Source of the DNA: a virus | Length of the DNA: 25,406 nucleotides | Reading direction: 5' to 3' (one strand) | IMG/VR virus record: IMGVR_UViG_3300009481_003825 | Location: 1-25,406 of that record | Part shown: piece after piece, positions 1 to 7,853 of the stretch | Numbering within the stretch: the first letter of the stretch is position 1 | Layout: every line of letters begins with the position of its first letter | Notes under the pieces: generated by a model | Told to the model about the DNA's origin: nothing | The model's database searches: none | Seen by the model: only the letters and a program-made list of their open reading frames with translations | Translations under genes and position numbers: made by a program

Positions 1-846
1 CTTGTATCGGCAAGACCAAAGGTCGGCAAGAGTGTTTTCGCTGACAATGTAGCATTAAACGTTGCGTCCAACGGGGTGCCGGTGCTAATGCTAGACACAG
101 AAATGTCGAAAGAAGACCACCTCAATAGAATCATTGCCAATCTTAGCGGTATACCTATCAACGAAATAGCAACCGGAAAGTTTTCCGATGACGATGAAAA
201 GCTTGAGAAAGTTAGTGAAGCTGTAGAACATATAGAGTCTATACCATATAGCTATACATCAGTAGCGGGAAAGCCTTTTGAACAAATATTAAACATCATT
301 AAAAGATGGATAATGCAGGAGGTTGGCACAGACGAATATGGAAGAACAAATGAGTGCGTTGTTATCTACGACTACCTTAAGCTAATGACATCCAACTCCA
401 TAACGCACAATGTTCAAGAGTACCAAGCTCTAGGTTTCCAAATCACATCGTTACATAACCTTTGCGTTAAATACGACTTCCCATGCTTGTCATTTGTCCA
501 GCTAAACAGAGATGGGATTACTTCCGAGACCACTGCAACCGTTAGTGGCTCAGACAGACTCATATGGCTGTGTACATCCTTCAGTATATTCAAACTAAAG
601 TCTGCCGAAGAGCTTGCTGAAGATGGCGTAAAGGCTGGAAACAGGAAACTTGTCCCCATTGTATCCAGACACGGGGCAGGCTTAAGCGACGGCGACTATA
701 TAAATATGAATATGGTTGGTGAGCACGCCAAGCTGCTGGAGCTAAAAACTAGAAATGAATTCAACAACCAGCCATCTGGAGATACTGGTTTGATAAGTCA
801 AGAAGCGTTGGAAAATATTGCAGATGATGGACTTGAAGAAGGTTAA
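1..846 (+). CDS. DnaB-like replicative helicase, RecA-fold ATPase domain (5' truncated by window edge)
   Basis: Ring helicase that would unwind DNA at the phage fork. The frame is open from base 1, so the true start lies upstream. The first visible residues hold a Walker A motif (ARPKVGKS, compare DnaB GRPxxGKT). It is followed by LDTEMSKE, the counterpart of the DnaB SLEMS motif, and later by VVIYDYLKLM, the Walker B counterpart of DnaB IDYLQL. A QLNRDG stretch matches the QLNR sensor region. The N-terminal primase-interaction domain is not in view. The 3' end overlaps the primase gene by 29 nt, a helicase-primase pairing common in phages. About 281 codons are visible. RadA/KaiC-type ATPases are alternatives, but the DnaB-like order of motifs and the adjacent primase favour a replicative helicase. 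Confidence 0.88.
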   Translation, partial: LVSARPKVGKSVFADNVALNVASNGVPVLMLDTEMSKEDHLNRIIANLSGIPINEIATGKFSDDDEKLEKVSEAVEHIESIPYSYTSVAGKPFEQILNIIKRWIMQEVGTDEYGRTNECVVIYDYLKLMTSNSITHNVQEYQALGFQITSLHNLCVKYDFPCLSFVQLNRDGITSETTATVSGSDRLIWLCTSFSIFKLKSAEELAEDGVKAGNRKLVPIVSRHGAGLSDGDYINMNMVGEHAKLLELKTRNEFNNQPSGDTGLISQEALENIADDGLEEG

Positions 847-1855
847 ATCAATTATCTTTAAAGATATTGAATTAGTACTAAGCAACTTAGACATGTCATA
901 CGAGATTCTTGGTGACAATATATACTCAACGTGCCCAATACACGAAGGTAGCGACAACTGCCGAGCCTTCTCTCTTTCTAAAGATAAGAGGATATGGACA
1001 TGCTGGACTAGAGGTTGCCAAGAAGACTACGGTAACGATATATTTGGATTAATACAGGGAGTGTTGTCCCAATCGACGGGTGAGCCTGTCGGCTTCAAAG
1101 AAGCTTTGCTTTGGGTGTGCAAGGTGTTAAACATAGACAGCCATGACATCAAGGTAGAAAAGGCTGAGGAGCCAGATGATTTTGTAAAGCTGGTAAACAT
1201 ATTTAGAAATAATACCGAGTTCCAGAATAATAAGCTGTCAGAAACTACTGGCGTCAGGTATAATGTAATACACCCTTCGCCATACTTCCAAACAAGAGGT
1301 TTTGCCGAGTCAACACTACTACACTTTGAAGTTGGTGACTGCGTTGACAAATCTTCACCTATGCATAACAGATCCCTCATACCGATACACAACGATGATG
1401 GGTCAGAGATTGTAGCTCATATAGGTAGAACAACTAAGCACTACATGAAGCCTAAGTTTTTATTTACAAAAGGTTTTGATAAAAGGATGTTCCTCTACAA
1501 CTACCACCGGGCTGTAGATGTGGCAACGTCAACCTCATGCCTCTTTGTGACTGAAGGGCAGGGGGATGTATGGAGGCTTTATGAAGCTGGTGTTAATAAC
1601 GCTGTTAGCATATTCGGGAAGACTCTAACAGAACAACAGGTACATAAGCTGACAAGCAGCGAAGTTACAACACTTGTAGTACTCACCGACAACGATCAGG
1701 CCGGTAGAGAAGCGAAGACTGATATACAGAGAAGGTTGGGCAGAATGTTCAATCTAATTTTCCCAAGAATGACGAGCAAAGACATAGGCGATATGCCAGT
1801 TGAATTGATTGAATCTAAAATATTGACTCAAGTTGGAGGTAATTTGTATGGCTAG
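818..1855 (+). CDS. DnaG-type primase with zinc-binding and TOPRIM domains
   Basis: Synthesises RNA primers for phage replication. Near the N-terminus sits a zinc-binding arrangement, C39-x2-H42 then C62-x4-C67; the spacing of the second pair differs from the usual CxxC of CHC2 fingers. The TOPRIM catalytic region shows TEGQGD (E246, D250), then TDNDQAG with D291 and D293, the metal-binding acidic residues. At 345 aa it is much shorter than E. coli DnaG (581 aa) and lacks a recognisable C-terminal helicase-binding domain. The gene overlaps the helicase by 29 nt. Three in-frame ATGs occur within the first four codons (818, 824, 827) and no strong Shine-Dalgarno separates them, so the exact start is uncertain by a few residues. 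Confidence 0.88.
   Translation: MQMMDLKKVKSIIFKDIELVLSNLDMSYEILGDNIYSTCPIHEGSDNCRAFSLSKDKRIWTCWTRGCQEDYGNDIFGLIQGVLSQSTGEPVGFKEALLWVCKVLNIDSHDIKVEKAEEPDDFVKLVNIFRNNTEFQNNKLSETTGVRYNVIHPSPYFQTRGFAESTLLHFEVGDCVDKSSPMHNRSLIPIHNDDGSEIVAHIGRTTKHYMKPKFLFTKGFDKRMFLYNYHRAVDVATSTSCLFVTEGQGDVWRLYEAGVNNAVSIFGKTLTEQQVHKLTSSEVTTLVVLTDNDQAGREAKTDIQRRLGRMFNLIFPRMTSKDIGDMPVELIESKILTQVGGNLYG
1835..1840 (+). promoter_or_regulatory. Ribosome binding site fixing the dNMP kinase start
   Basis: GGAGGT sits 7 nt before ATG 1848. An in-frame TTG at 1833 lies before and overlaps this site, so it cannot be the start served by it. The site is inside the last codons of the primase gene, which suggests translational coupling. 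Confidence 0.8.
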
Positions 1856-2597
1856 GATACTGGGCATATCGGGCAAGAAGCAGTCAGGTAAAAACACAAC
1901 TGCTAACTACATACACGGCAACATCTTAAAAGATCTCAAGCTTGCTAGAGATTTCTACATCGAAGAGGGTACGGGAAGTCTTGTTATTGAGACGCAAGAT
2001 TCAAACGGTAAGTATGGGTGGGGAGAGTTCGATGTCTGTAGGAAGGACATCTCTTTTGTTCAGTACGCTGAGAGAGAGATATGGCCATACGTAAAAATGT
2101 ACAGCTTTGCTGATGGGCTTAAAAATCTATGCGTTGATTTTTTTGGCCTTAAGCCGGATCAGGTTTACGGTACAGACGACAGAAAGAATGAGAAGATACC
2201 TCATCTACTGTGGGAGAACATGCCTTCAAACGAAAACAAAACAGGCCCCATGACATCCCGTGAGTTCATGCAATTCTTCGGTACAGATATTATGCGTAGT
2301 ATGCATGGAACAGTTCACGTTGATCATGCAATTCGTAGGATTAAATCTGAGGGTTCAGCGCTTTCAATTATAGCTGATGTCAGATTTCCAAATGAAGTAA
2401 AATCTATTCAGGATGCTGGAGGAAAGGTTATTAGACTCACAAGACGAAAGTTTGACGACTGTCACGCCAGTGAGTGCGGACTCGATAAAGAAAATTTTGA
2501 TTGGAGTAACTTTGATGCAGTTGTAGAAAATAACAAGCCTCTCAATGAATGCCTACCAATGTATGATGAAGTTTACAATAATTTGTTTTTGAGGTAA
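1848..2597 (+). CDS. Deoxynucleoside monophosphate kinase (phage dNMP kinase family)
   Basis: Probably phosphorylates dNMPs to dNDPs, feeding nucleotide supply for replication. The 249-aa product begins MARILGISGKKQSGKNT, a P-loop at residues 9-17 (GKKQSGKNT). Further features fit the T4 gene 1-like dNMP kinase fold: SFADGLKN, the QVYGTDDRKN segment, MTSREFMQFFGTD and IIADVRFPNEV followed by KVIRLTR, which resembles the core of adenylate/dNMP kinases. The start is set by GGAGGT at 1835-1840 and overlaps the primase stop by 8 nt. The RecB-like gene starts 2 nt after its stop. Substrate specificity cannot be read from the sequence. Confidence 0.85.
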   Translation: MARILGISGKKQSGKNTTANYIHGNILKDLKLARDFYIEEGTGSLVIETQDSNGKYGWGEFDVCRKDISFVQYAEREIWPYVKMYSFADGLKNLCVDFFGLKPDQVYGTDDRKNEKIPHLLWENMPSNENKTGPMTSREFMQFFGTDIMRSMHGTVHVDHAIRRIKSEGSALSIIADVRFPNEVKSIQDAGGKVIRLTRRKFDDCHASECGLDKENFDWSNFDAVVENNKPLNECLPMYDEVYNNLFLR

Positions 2598-2599
2598 AT

Positions 2600-3622
2600 A
2601 TGTTAGTCACCTATATAAGAAGTTCGAGCTATAATAATTATTCCTTTTGTCAGATGCAGTATTTTCTGACATACGTCCTTGGCTATCAAACCGATAGCGG
2701 TAAGAAGGCTGAGCTTGGAACTATAGTCCATAAAGTAATGGAGGTACTTGCAGACCTAAAGAAGTTTAAGCAAGACAACCCCAGTAGGAAGTTCCTCAAG
2801 TCAGACGATGACGCATTAGGGGAGGTTAAAATACACAAGGATAAGTTTATGGATGACTTCTTTGTGGTTGATCTGCTAGATCGCAGCTTCGATTATTATA
2901 TTAAAGACTCCAAGAATAAATTCACAGACAAGGACAGGAAGAACTGCCTAGACTTAGTGTGGGTGGTATTTGAATACAATGAGGGCCAGTTTGACCCAAG
3001 AACCAGAAATGTAGTGGCTTCAGAGCCTCATTTTGACATAGAGATAGATGAAGACTGGGCTAAGTACGAATATGAGATGCCTGATGGGGAAGTGATTAAA
3101 GGAAATCTTGCAATCAAAGGCACTATAGACCTTGTAACTGAAGCAGAAGATGGTATAATAGAGGTAATTGACTGGAAAACTGGACGAAGGCTTGACTGGG
3201 CTACTGGAGAAGAGAAGACTTACGAAAAACTTTGTAAAGATCCACAGTTGTTGCTGTACAATTATGCTATATCCAAGCTTTTTCCAGAGTACGAACAGTC
3301 CATAATGACTATTTTTTACATAAAAGACGGTGGACCATTCTCTATGTGCTTTGATAGCAAGGACAGAGCAAAGTTCAAAGAGATGCTCAGGGAAACTTTC
3401 GAGTCAATTAAAAGAAACAACACCCCTAGACCCTTATCCAAAGCAAGGAACCACTGGAAGTGTACCAAGCTCTGTCATTATTATAAAAATAACTGGAAGG
3501 GTTCAGACAAGAATATGTGTATATATATAGAGGAGCACCTTAACAAACATGGTATGGAAAAGACCGTAAAAGAATGTACTAAAGAAGGATTTAGTATAGG
3601 TTATTATAATGCTCCGGGTTAA
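2600..3622 (+). CDS. RecB/Cas4-like PD-(D/E)XK exonuclease with likely Fe-S cluster
   Basis: A single-domain nuclease of the RecB/AddB/Cas4 group, probably acting on DNA ends in recombination or DNA degradation. Catalytic residues are visible in order: H44 in GTIVHKVME, D177 in KGTIDLV, and D191-W-K193 in VIDWKTG (the PD-(D/E)XK core), then a QLLLYNYAIS segment matching the conserved Q/Y motif. One cysteine near the N-terminus (C17) and three at the C-terminus (C288, C292, C307) have the 1+3 arrangement that binds a 4Fe-4S cluster in AddB and Cas4. Length (340 aa) suits a stand-alone nuclease without helicase. It ends the first replication block; a 29-nt gap separates it from the DUF1501 cassette. 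Confidence 0.87.
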   Translation: MLVTYIRSSSYNNYSFCQMQYFLTYVLGYQTDSGKKAELGTIVHKVMEVLADLKKFKQDNPSRKFLKSDDDALGEVKIHKDKFMDDFFVVDLLDRSFDYYIKDSKNKFTDKDRKNCLDLVWVVFEYNEGQFDPRTRNVVASEPHFDIEIDEDWAKYEYEMPDGEVIKGNLAIKGTIDLVTEAEDGIIEVIDWKTGRRLDWATGEEKTYEKLCKDPQLLLYNYAISKLFPEYEQSIMTIFYIKDGGPFSMCFDSKDRAKFKEMLRETFESIKRNNTPRPLSKARNHWKCTKLCHYYKNNWKGSDKNMCIYIEEHLNKHGMEKTVKECTKEGFSIGYYNAPG

Positions 3623-3651
3623 TAAAATTAGTATAGTATTAGGAGTCTGAT

Positions 3652-4896
3652 ATGCTGGATTTAGATTTCAACAGAAGAGATTTTCTTAGAGTTGGCGGAA
3701 TTGGAGCAGGATTGAGCGTTCTACCCTTCTCTGACGAGGCGTTTGCGGAAGAGTTTGTTCTCCCAAGCCAAAAGTCAGTGGTGTGGGTATGGCTAGGCGG
3801 AGGCCCGACACAGTTCGAGACCTTCCACGCTCCCACAGAGGCAGTCCCAGACACCCACAGGCCAGTAACTGGCAAGGTAACCCATAAGAACGGGTTGGCT
3901 TTTGGTGGTTTATTTAAAGAATTAATTAAACAGGGTGACCATCTTACTGCCGTAAACTCTTTCTCTCACGGAGACTCTTCTCACAGGCAGGCCACACACT
4001 GGATGATGACCGGTCATCGCAATCCTAAGAGAGAGAATACTGCTGACTCTGAATATCCGGGTCATGGAGCTATTGCCTCTGCGGTATTTGGTTCTAACCA
4101 TCCAACAAATGGTATGCCAGCCTACGTAAAACAAGGCAAGATTGAAGGTGAACAGCCAACATTTTTAGGCGGGGCACATAAACCCTTTGATCCGTCCAAC
4201 AAGGATAACTTAACGCCTAGAATTCCTATTGCTCGCTTTGAGGAAAGAAAAGGCCTGCTAAGCTCTCTGGATAGTCTAGACAAGATTCGCTCTAAAGATG
4301 CGGATTCGTTTACCAAGATTGGCAACACTGCGTACAATGTTATTCTTGGAAATGCCAAGGACGCTTTCGATCTCGACCAAGAACCTGAAGCCATGCGGGA
4401 AATGTATGGTAAGGGAGGCATTGGTGATCAGATGTTGCTGGCTCGCAGGCTTGCTCAATTTGGCACCAAGTTCGTTACGGTTCACTACGGTGGGTGGGAC
4501 ATGCATAGCAATATAAAGAATGCGCTAGAGGGTAAGATCCCCCCTCTTGACAAGGCTCTTTCTTCCTTTGTTAAGGATATATACCAGAGCGGCATGTCTG
4601 AAAATACACTGTTGGTAGTTACGGGTGAGTTTGGAAGAACCAGACTCAATGGCAATTCTGGGCGTGACCACTGGCCTTCGATTACCCCCATGCTGCTATC
4701 TGGTGGAGCATACAACCATGGTCGGGTTATTGGCAAAGCGGACAAAGCTTACGTACCAACCGAAGACAAGGTTGGGCCAATAGACGTAGCAGCCACCCTG
4801 TTTGATCACTTCGGTATCCCCAAGGAAATCCAAAGAACAGATCAGGGCGGAAGACCTAGATACCTATTAGAGGGAGAAGGAAAGGTTATACTATAA
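3652..4896 (+). CDS. DUF1501 protein, paralogue 1, Tat-exported
   Basis: Member of DUF1501, an uncharacterised family with a fold assigned to the alkaline-phosphatase/sulfatase superfamily; no activity is proven. The N-terminus is a twin-arginine signal: NRRDFLRVGG (R8, R9), a hydrophobic stretch and a possible AFA/E cleavage site near residue 32. Family signatures: LGGGPTQFETF (49-58), GGWDMH (D283, H285), GEFGRTR (E326-R331) and GRDHW (H340). Two positions differ from the other copies: the GGP block has E56 where copies 3 and 4 have D, and R331 replaces the usual proline after FGRT. AGGAG at 3641-3645 serves ATG 3652. It is the first of four copies on the same strand; paralogue 2 starts 1 nt after its stop. 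Confidence 0.93.
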   Translation: MLDLDFNRRDFLRVGGIGAGLSVLPFSDEAFAEEFVLPSQKSVVWVWLGGGPTQFETFHAPTEAVPDTHRPVTGKVTHKNGLAFGGLFKELIKQGDHLTAVNSFSHGDSSHRQATHWMMTGHRNPKRENTADSEYPGHGAIASAVFGSNHPTNGMPAYVKQGKIEGEQPTFLGGAHKPFDPSNKDNLTPRIPIARFEERKGLLSSLDSLDKIRSKDADSFTKIGNTAYNVILGNAKDAFDLDQEPEAMREMYGKGGIGDQMLLARRLAQFGTKFVTVHYGGWDMHSNIKNALEGKIPPLDKALSSFVKDIYQSGMSENTLLVVTGEFGRTRLNGNSGRDHWPSITPMLLSGGAYNHGRVIGKADKAYVPTEDKVGPIDVAATLFDHFGIPKEIQRTDQGGRPRYLLEGEGKVIL

Positions 4897-4897
4897 T

Positions 4898-6154
4898 ATG
4901 TTAAGAAGATCTTTTTTACAGGCGGGAGTGTTGGGGGGATTGGGAATATCCTTTGCGAGGGGCGACCAAAAGTTTTACGAGAGCAAGGAGGGACCGGCTA
5001 AGAGTGTAATCTTTATATACTTGCCCGGAGGAATGGCTCATCAAGAGACGCTAGACCCGAAACCACTTGCCCCCATTGAGTATCGTGGGCCTTTGGGTAG
5101 TATTGAGACTAACGTTCCCGGTACTAGGCTTGGTGAGCTTCTTGTCAATACGTCTAAGATTGCTGATAAGATATCAATTATCCGCAGCATGACTCATGGA
5201 GAAGCCGCTCATGAACGTGGAACACACAACATGTTCACGGGTTATCGCCCCAGTCCAGCACTTCAGTACCCATCTATGGGTTCCGTTGTCTCGCATGAGT
5301 TCGGGCCTAGGCACAACCTTCCACCGTATGTATGCATACCTAACCAGCCAAACGAATACGCTGGTACAGGCTACCTAAGCAGCTCTTACGCAGGTTTCGC
5401 TTTAGGTTCTGATCCGGCTAGTTCAAATTTCCAAGTTCGTGATTTGAAAACTCCAGTGCCTGCCCCGAGATTCAGCCGTAGGCAAAGAGTTCTTGATATA
5501 GTTAATACAGACTTTAATTCCAAACAATCCGCAGACTCTATTGATGCAGTCAACTCATTCTACCAAAGGGCGTACAGCCTGATAGGTGATGTCAAAGCTA
5601 GTGAGGCGTTTGATCTCAATAAAGAACCAGATCAGTTGCGAGATAAGTATGGAAGAAATACCGCTGGAGCCAGAATGATACTAGCAAGAAGACTAGTAGA
5701 GGCTGGCACTAGATTTGTAACTTTAACATATGGTGGCTGGGACATGCATAACAATATAGCGGGAAGCATGAAGAGCCAGTTACCAGCTTTTGACAAGGGT
5801 TTCTCAACACTCATAGAGGACTTAAGCGATAGAGGTATGCTTGACTCCACATTAGTATGTGTTGTTTCTGAGTTTGGACGAACTCCAAAGATCAACGCCA
5901 ATGCTGGCAGAGACCACTGGCCTAAAGTATTCAGCACAATTATTGCTGGCGGTGGAATTAAAGGCGGGATGACATACGGCACATCCAACGCAACCGCTAG
6001 TGAGCCAGAAGAAAACCCAGTCAACATAGAAGACTGGGCATCTACTATTTACGATAGACTTGGTATAGTTTCTGACAAGGAGCTAATGGCTCCCGGTGAC
6101 AGACCGATAGAGATCGTGGACGGTGGAAAAGTTATCGCAGATTTAATTATGTAA
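4898..6154 (+). CDS. DUF1501 protein, paralogue 2, Tat-exported
   Basis: Second DUF1501 copy (418 aa). A short Tat signal starts almost at once, MLRRSFLQAG (R3, R4), followed by a Gly/Leu-rich core; the cleavage site is unclear, perhaps after the SFARG region. Signatures: YLPGGMAHQETLDPKP (41-56), the form closest to the family consensus, a HERGTHNMFTGYRP block, GGWDMH (D282, H284), SEFGRTPKIN (E325) and GRDHWP (H340). It retains the ETLDPKP segment, which is altered in the other three. It starts 1 nt after paralogue 1, so the two are probably co-translated. The function is unknown; a periplasmic hydrolase is only an inference from the superfamily. Confidence 0.94.
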   Translation: MLRRSFLQAGVLGGLGISFARGDQKFYESKEGPAKSVIFIYLPGGMAHQETLDPKPLAPIEYRGPLGSIETNVPGTRLGELLVNTSKIADKISIIRSMTHGEAAHERGTHNMFTGYRPSPALQYPSMGSVVSHEFGPRHNLPPYVCIPNQPNEYAGTGYLSSSYAGFALGSDPASSNFQVRDLKTPVPAPRFSRRQRVLDIVNTDFNSKQSADSIDAVNSFYQRAYSLIGDVKASEAFDLNKEPDQLRDKYGRNTAGARMILARRLVEAGTRFVTLTYGGWDMHNNIAGSMKSQLPAFDKGFSTLIEDLSDRGMLDSTLVCVVSEFGRTPKINANAGRDHWPKVFSTIIAGGGIKGGMTYGTSNATASEPEENPVNIEDWASTIYDRLGIVSDKELMAPGDRPIEIVDGGKVIADLIM

Positions 6155-6167
6155 AAGGAATATAACC

Positions 6168-7454
6168 ATGCTAACCTTGTCCCGAAGAAGCTTTTTGACA
6201 GTTGGCGGTCTTGGCATGTTATCAATGCCTCAAGTCATGTACGCACAGGATAGGCTGGGAACATCACACAAAGCTGTGATTAACATCTTTCTAGGTGGAG
6301 GCCCACCGCATCAAGACATGTGGGATATTAAAACAGAAGCCCCGTCAGAGGTAAAGGGGCCTTTCAAACCAATCTCAACCGCTGTAAATGGAATCCAGAT
6401 AGGAGAATGCTTCCCTAAGATAGCCTCTATGTTTGATAAGTTCACTGCTATCAGGTCTATAGTTGGCTCTGACGGTAGTCACGACGGACATCAATGCGTC
6501 ACGGGCTGGAGCAGAAAAGAGATGGTTTCCGGTACGAGCTACCCAGCCATTGGAGCATGCGCATCTAAAATTCTAGGCCCAGTTGACCCAGCCGTTCCAG
6601 TAGCTGTTGGTTTAGCGGATAAGACTCAGCACGGACCTTGGTCTGAAGCTGGCGGAGCTGGATATCTAGGGGAAACACATAAGCCCTTCAAGCCCAACGG
6701 CGAAATGATGAAAGACCTCAAGCTTAATCTTGATGTAGATAGATTTAGAAGCCGAAAAGATTTACTCGCCGGTTTCTCCAGCGTAAGGGAAACTATAGAC
6801 AAGGCAATAGCTACTGACACGTTTACAGAAGAAGCTTTTGGTGTATTGACATCCAGCGCTCTGGTTGACGCCTTAGATATTTCCAAAGAAAACCCAAAGA
6901 TAAGGGAAATGTACGGCGATGGAAAGCCGTTTAAATTTCAGTATGATGGAGCGCCCACTGTTAACGAGCATGTCCTCATGGCCCGCAGGCTTGTTGAAGC
7001 TGGCGCTAGGTCTGTTACGTTATCTTATGGTCGCTGGGATAGCCACGGATCAAACTTCGACCTCGTAAGAGATCATGGTGCAAAGCTAGACCAATGCGTT
7101 TCAGCCCTAGTAACAGATCTTGACAACCGTGGAATGTTAGACGACACGCTGGTTGTTGTTTGGGGAGAGTTTGGAAGAACACCTAAGATTAACAAGGGCG
7201 GTGGACGAGACCACTGGCCTCAAGTGTCATGTGCCCTTCTTGCTGGCGGCGGTTTCAACCATGGTCAAACCATTGGGGAAACGAACAGGCTTGGCGAAGT
7301 TCCAGAATCAAGACCCGTACATATCCAAGAGGTGTGTTCCACAATGTATCGCGCTCTTGGTATTGACACAATGTCAACCACCTTATTAGACAGAACCGGA
7401 AGGCCTCAGTACCTATTGGATCACAGAGAGCCAATCAAGGAACTTGTCAGTTAA
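6168..7454 (+). CDS. DUF1501 protein, paralogue 3, Tat-exported
   Basis: Third DUF1501 copy (428 aa, the longest). The Tat signal reads LSRRSFLTVGG (R6, R7) with a likely MYA/QD cleavage near residue 26. Signatures: FLGGGPPHQDMWDIK (41-55), DGSHDGHQCVTGWS, GRWDSH (D291, H293; Arg replaces the second Gly seen in the other copies), GEFGRTPKIN (E334) and GRDHWP (H349). It carries a roughly 8-residue insertion before the ARRLVEAG helix (GAPTVNEHV region) relative to copies 1 and 2. AAGGAA lies just upstream in the 13-nt gap after paralogue 2. Copies 1-4 align through the core but clearly differ along their length, so they are old paralogues, not a recent tandem duplication. Confidence 0.94.
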   Translation: MLTLSRRSFLTVGGLGMLSMPQVMYAQDRLGTSHKAVINIFLGGGPPHQDMWDIKTEAPSEVKGPFKPISTAVNGIQIGECFPKIASMFDKFTAIRSIVGSDGSHDGHQCVTGWSRKEMVSGTSYPAIGACASKILGPVDPAVPVAVGLADKTQHGPWSEAGGAGYLGETHKPFKPNGEMMKDLKLNLDVDRFRSRKDLLAGFSSVRETIDKAIATDTFTEEAFGVLTSSALVDALDISKENPKIREMYGDGKPFKFQYDGAPTVNEHVLMARRLVEAGARSVTLSYGRWDSHGSNFDLVRDHGAKLDQCVSALVTDLDNRGMLDDTLVVVWGEFGRTPKINKGGGRDHWPQVSCALLAGGGFNHGQTIGETNRLGEVPESRPVHIQEVCSTMYRALGIDTMSTTLLDRTGRPQYLLDHREPIKELVS

Positions 7455-7484
7455 AAATATAATAGCAGGAAGGTTACAATATCA

Positions 7485-7853
7485 ATGAGACCTAACAAAA
7501 AGCAAAAATACCTTGATGCCATAGAGGATCATGTCCAAAAACATAAGAGCAAGTCACACGAAGCTGGCTCGATGGAGGACTATGTATTCACATCAAAGGA
7601 AGAAGCTGACAAGATGGCTGAAAAAATCGGCCTCTCTGGCAGTCACTCCCACAAGAGTGGCGATGGAAAAACATTATACATGCCGGGCAAAAACATGGAA
7701 GAATTCCAAGACTGGTATGAAGAACACGGTGCCAAGGCGGCATTCAAATACGAAAACCCTAGGACTGGAGAAGTGTTCACTTACCGTAGAATGGGTAACT
7801 ACAAGAAGGATGGGGTTTCTCTAGTTTATAAAGGCAAGGCTGACGAAGTATGA
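7485..7853 (+). CDS. Small protein of unknown function inside the DUF1501 cassette
   Basis: A 122-aa soluble, charged protein without signal peptide or membrane segment, so it probably stays in the cytoplasm, unlike its neighbours. I do not recognise the family with certainty. Visible features: a basic N-terminus (NKKQKYLDAIEDH), an EEADKMAEKIGLSGSHSHK segment followed by GDGKTLYMPGKNMEEFQDW, which reads as a compact unit with a His-containing turn, and a C-terminal beta-like stretch (GEVFTYRRMGNY). SHSHK/YMPG-type units occur in small uncharacterised phage proteins as far as I recall, which is weak support. CAGGAAGG upstream serves ATG 7485. It overlaps paralogue 4 by ATGA (stop 7851-7853, start 7850), so the two genes are translationally coupled. 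Confidence 0.75.
   Translation: MRPNKKQKYLDAIEDHVQKHKSKSHEAGSMEDYVFTSKEEADKMAEKIGLSGSHSHKSGDGKTLYMPGKNMEEFQDWYEEHGAKAAFKYENPRTGEVFTYRRMGNYKKDGVSLVYKGKADEV

Noticed and set aside
3623-3651. TATAGT at 3632-3637 as a promoter for the DUF1501 cassette
   Set aside because: It is a 5/6 match, but no -35 box is found at 16-18 nt and no extended -10, so it is indistinguishable from AT-rich background.
5632-6027. Minus-strand 131-aa open frame
   Set aside because: It is antisense to DUF1501 paralogue 2, which has family motifs across the same bases; no ribosome site or recognised motif supports it.
7455-7484. TATAAT at 7458-7463 as a promoter for the 122-aa gene
   Set aside because: TTGTCA at 7444-7449 is only 8 nt away, far too close for a -35, and there is no extended -10 TGn.
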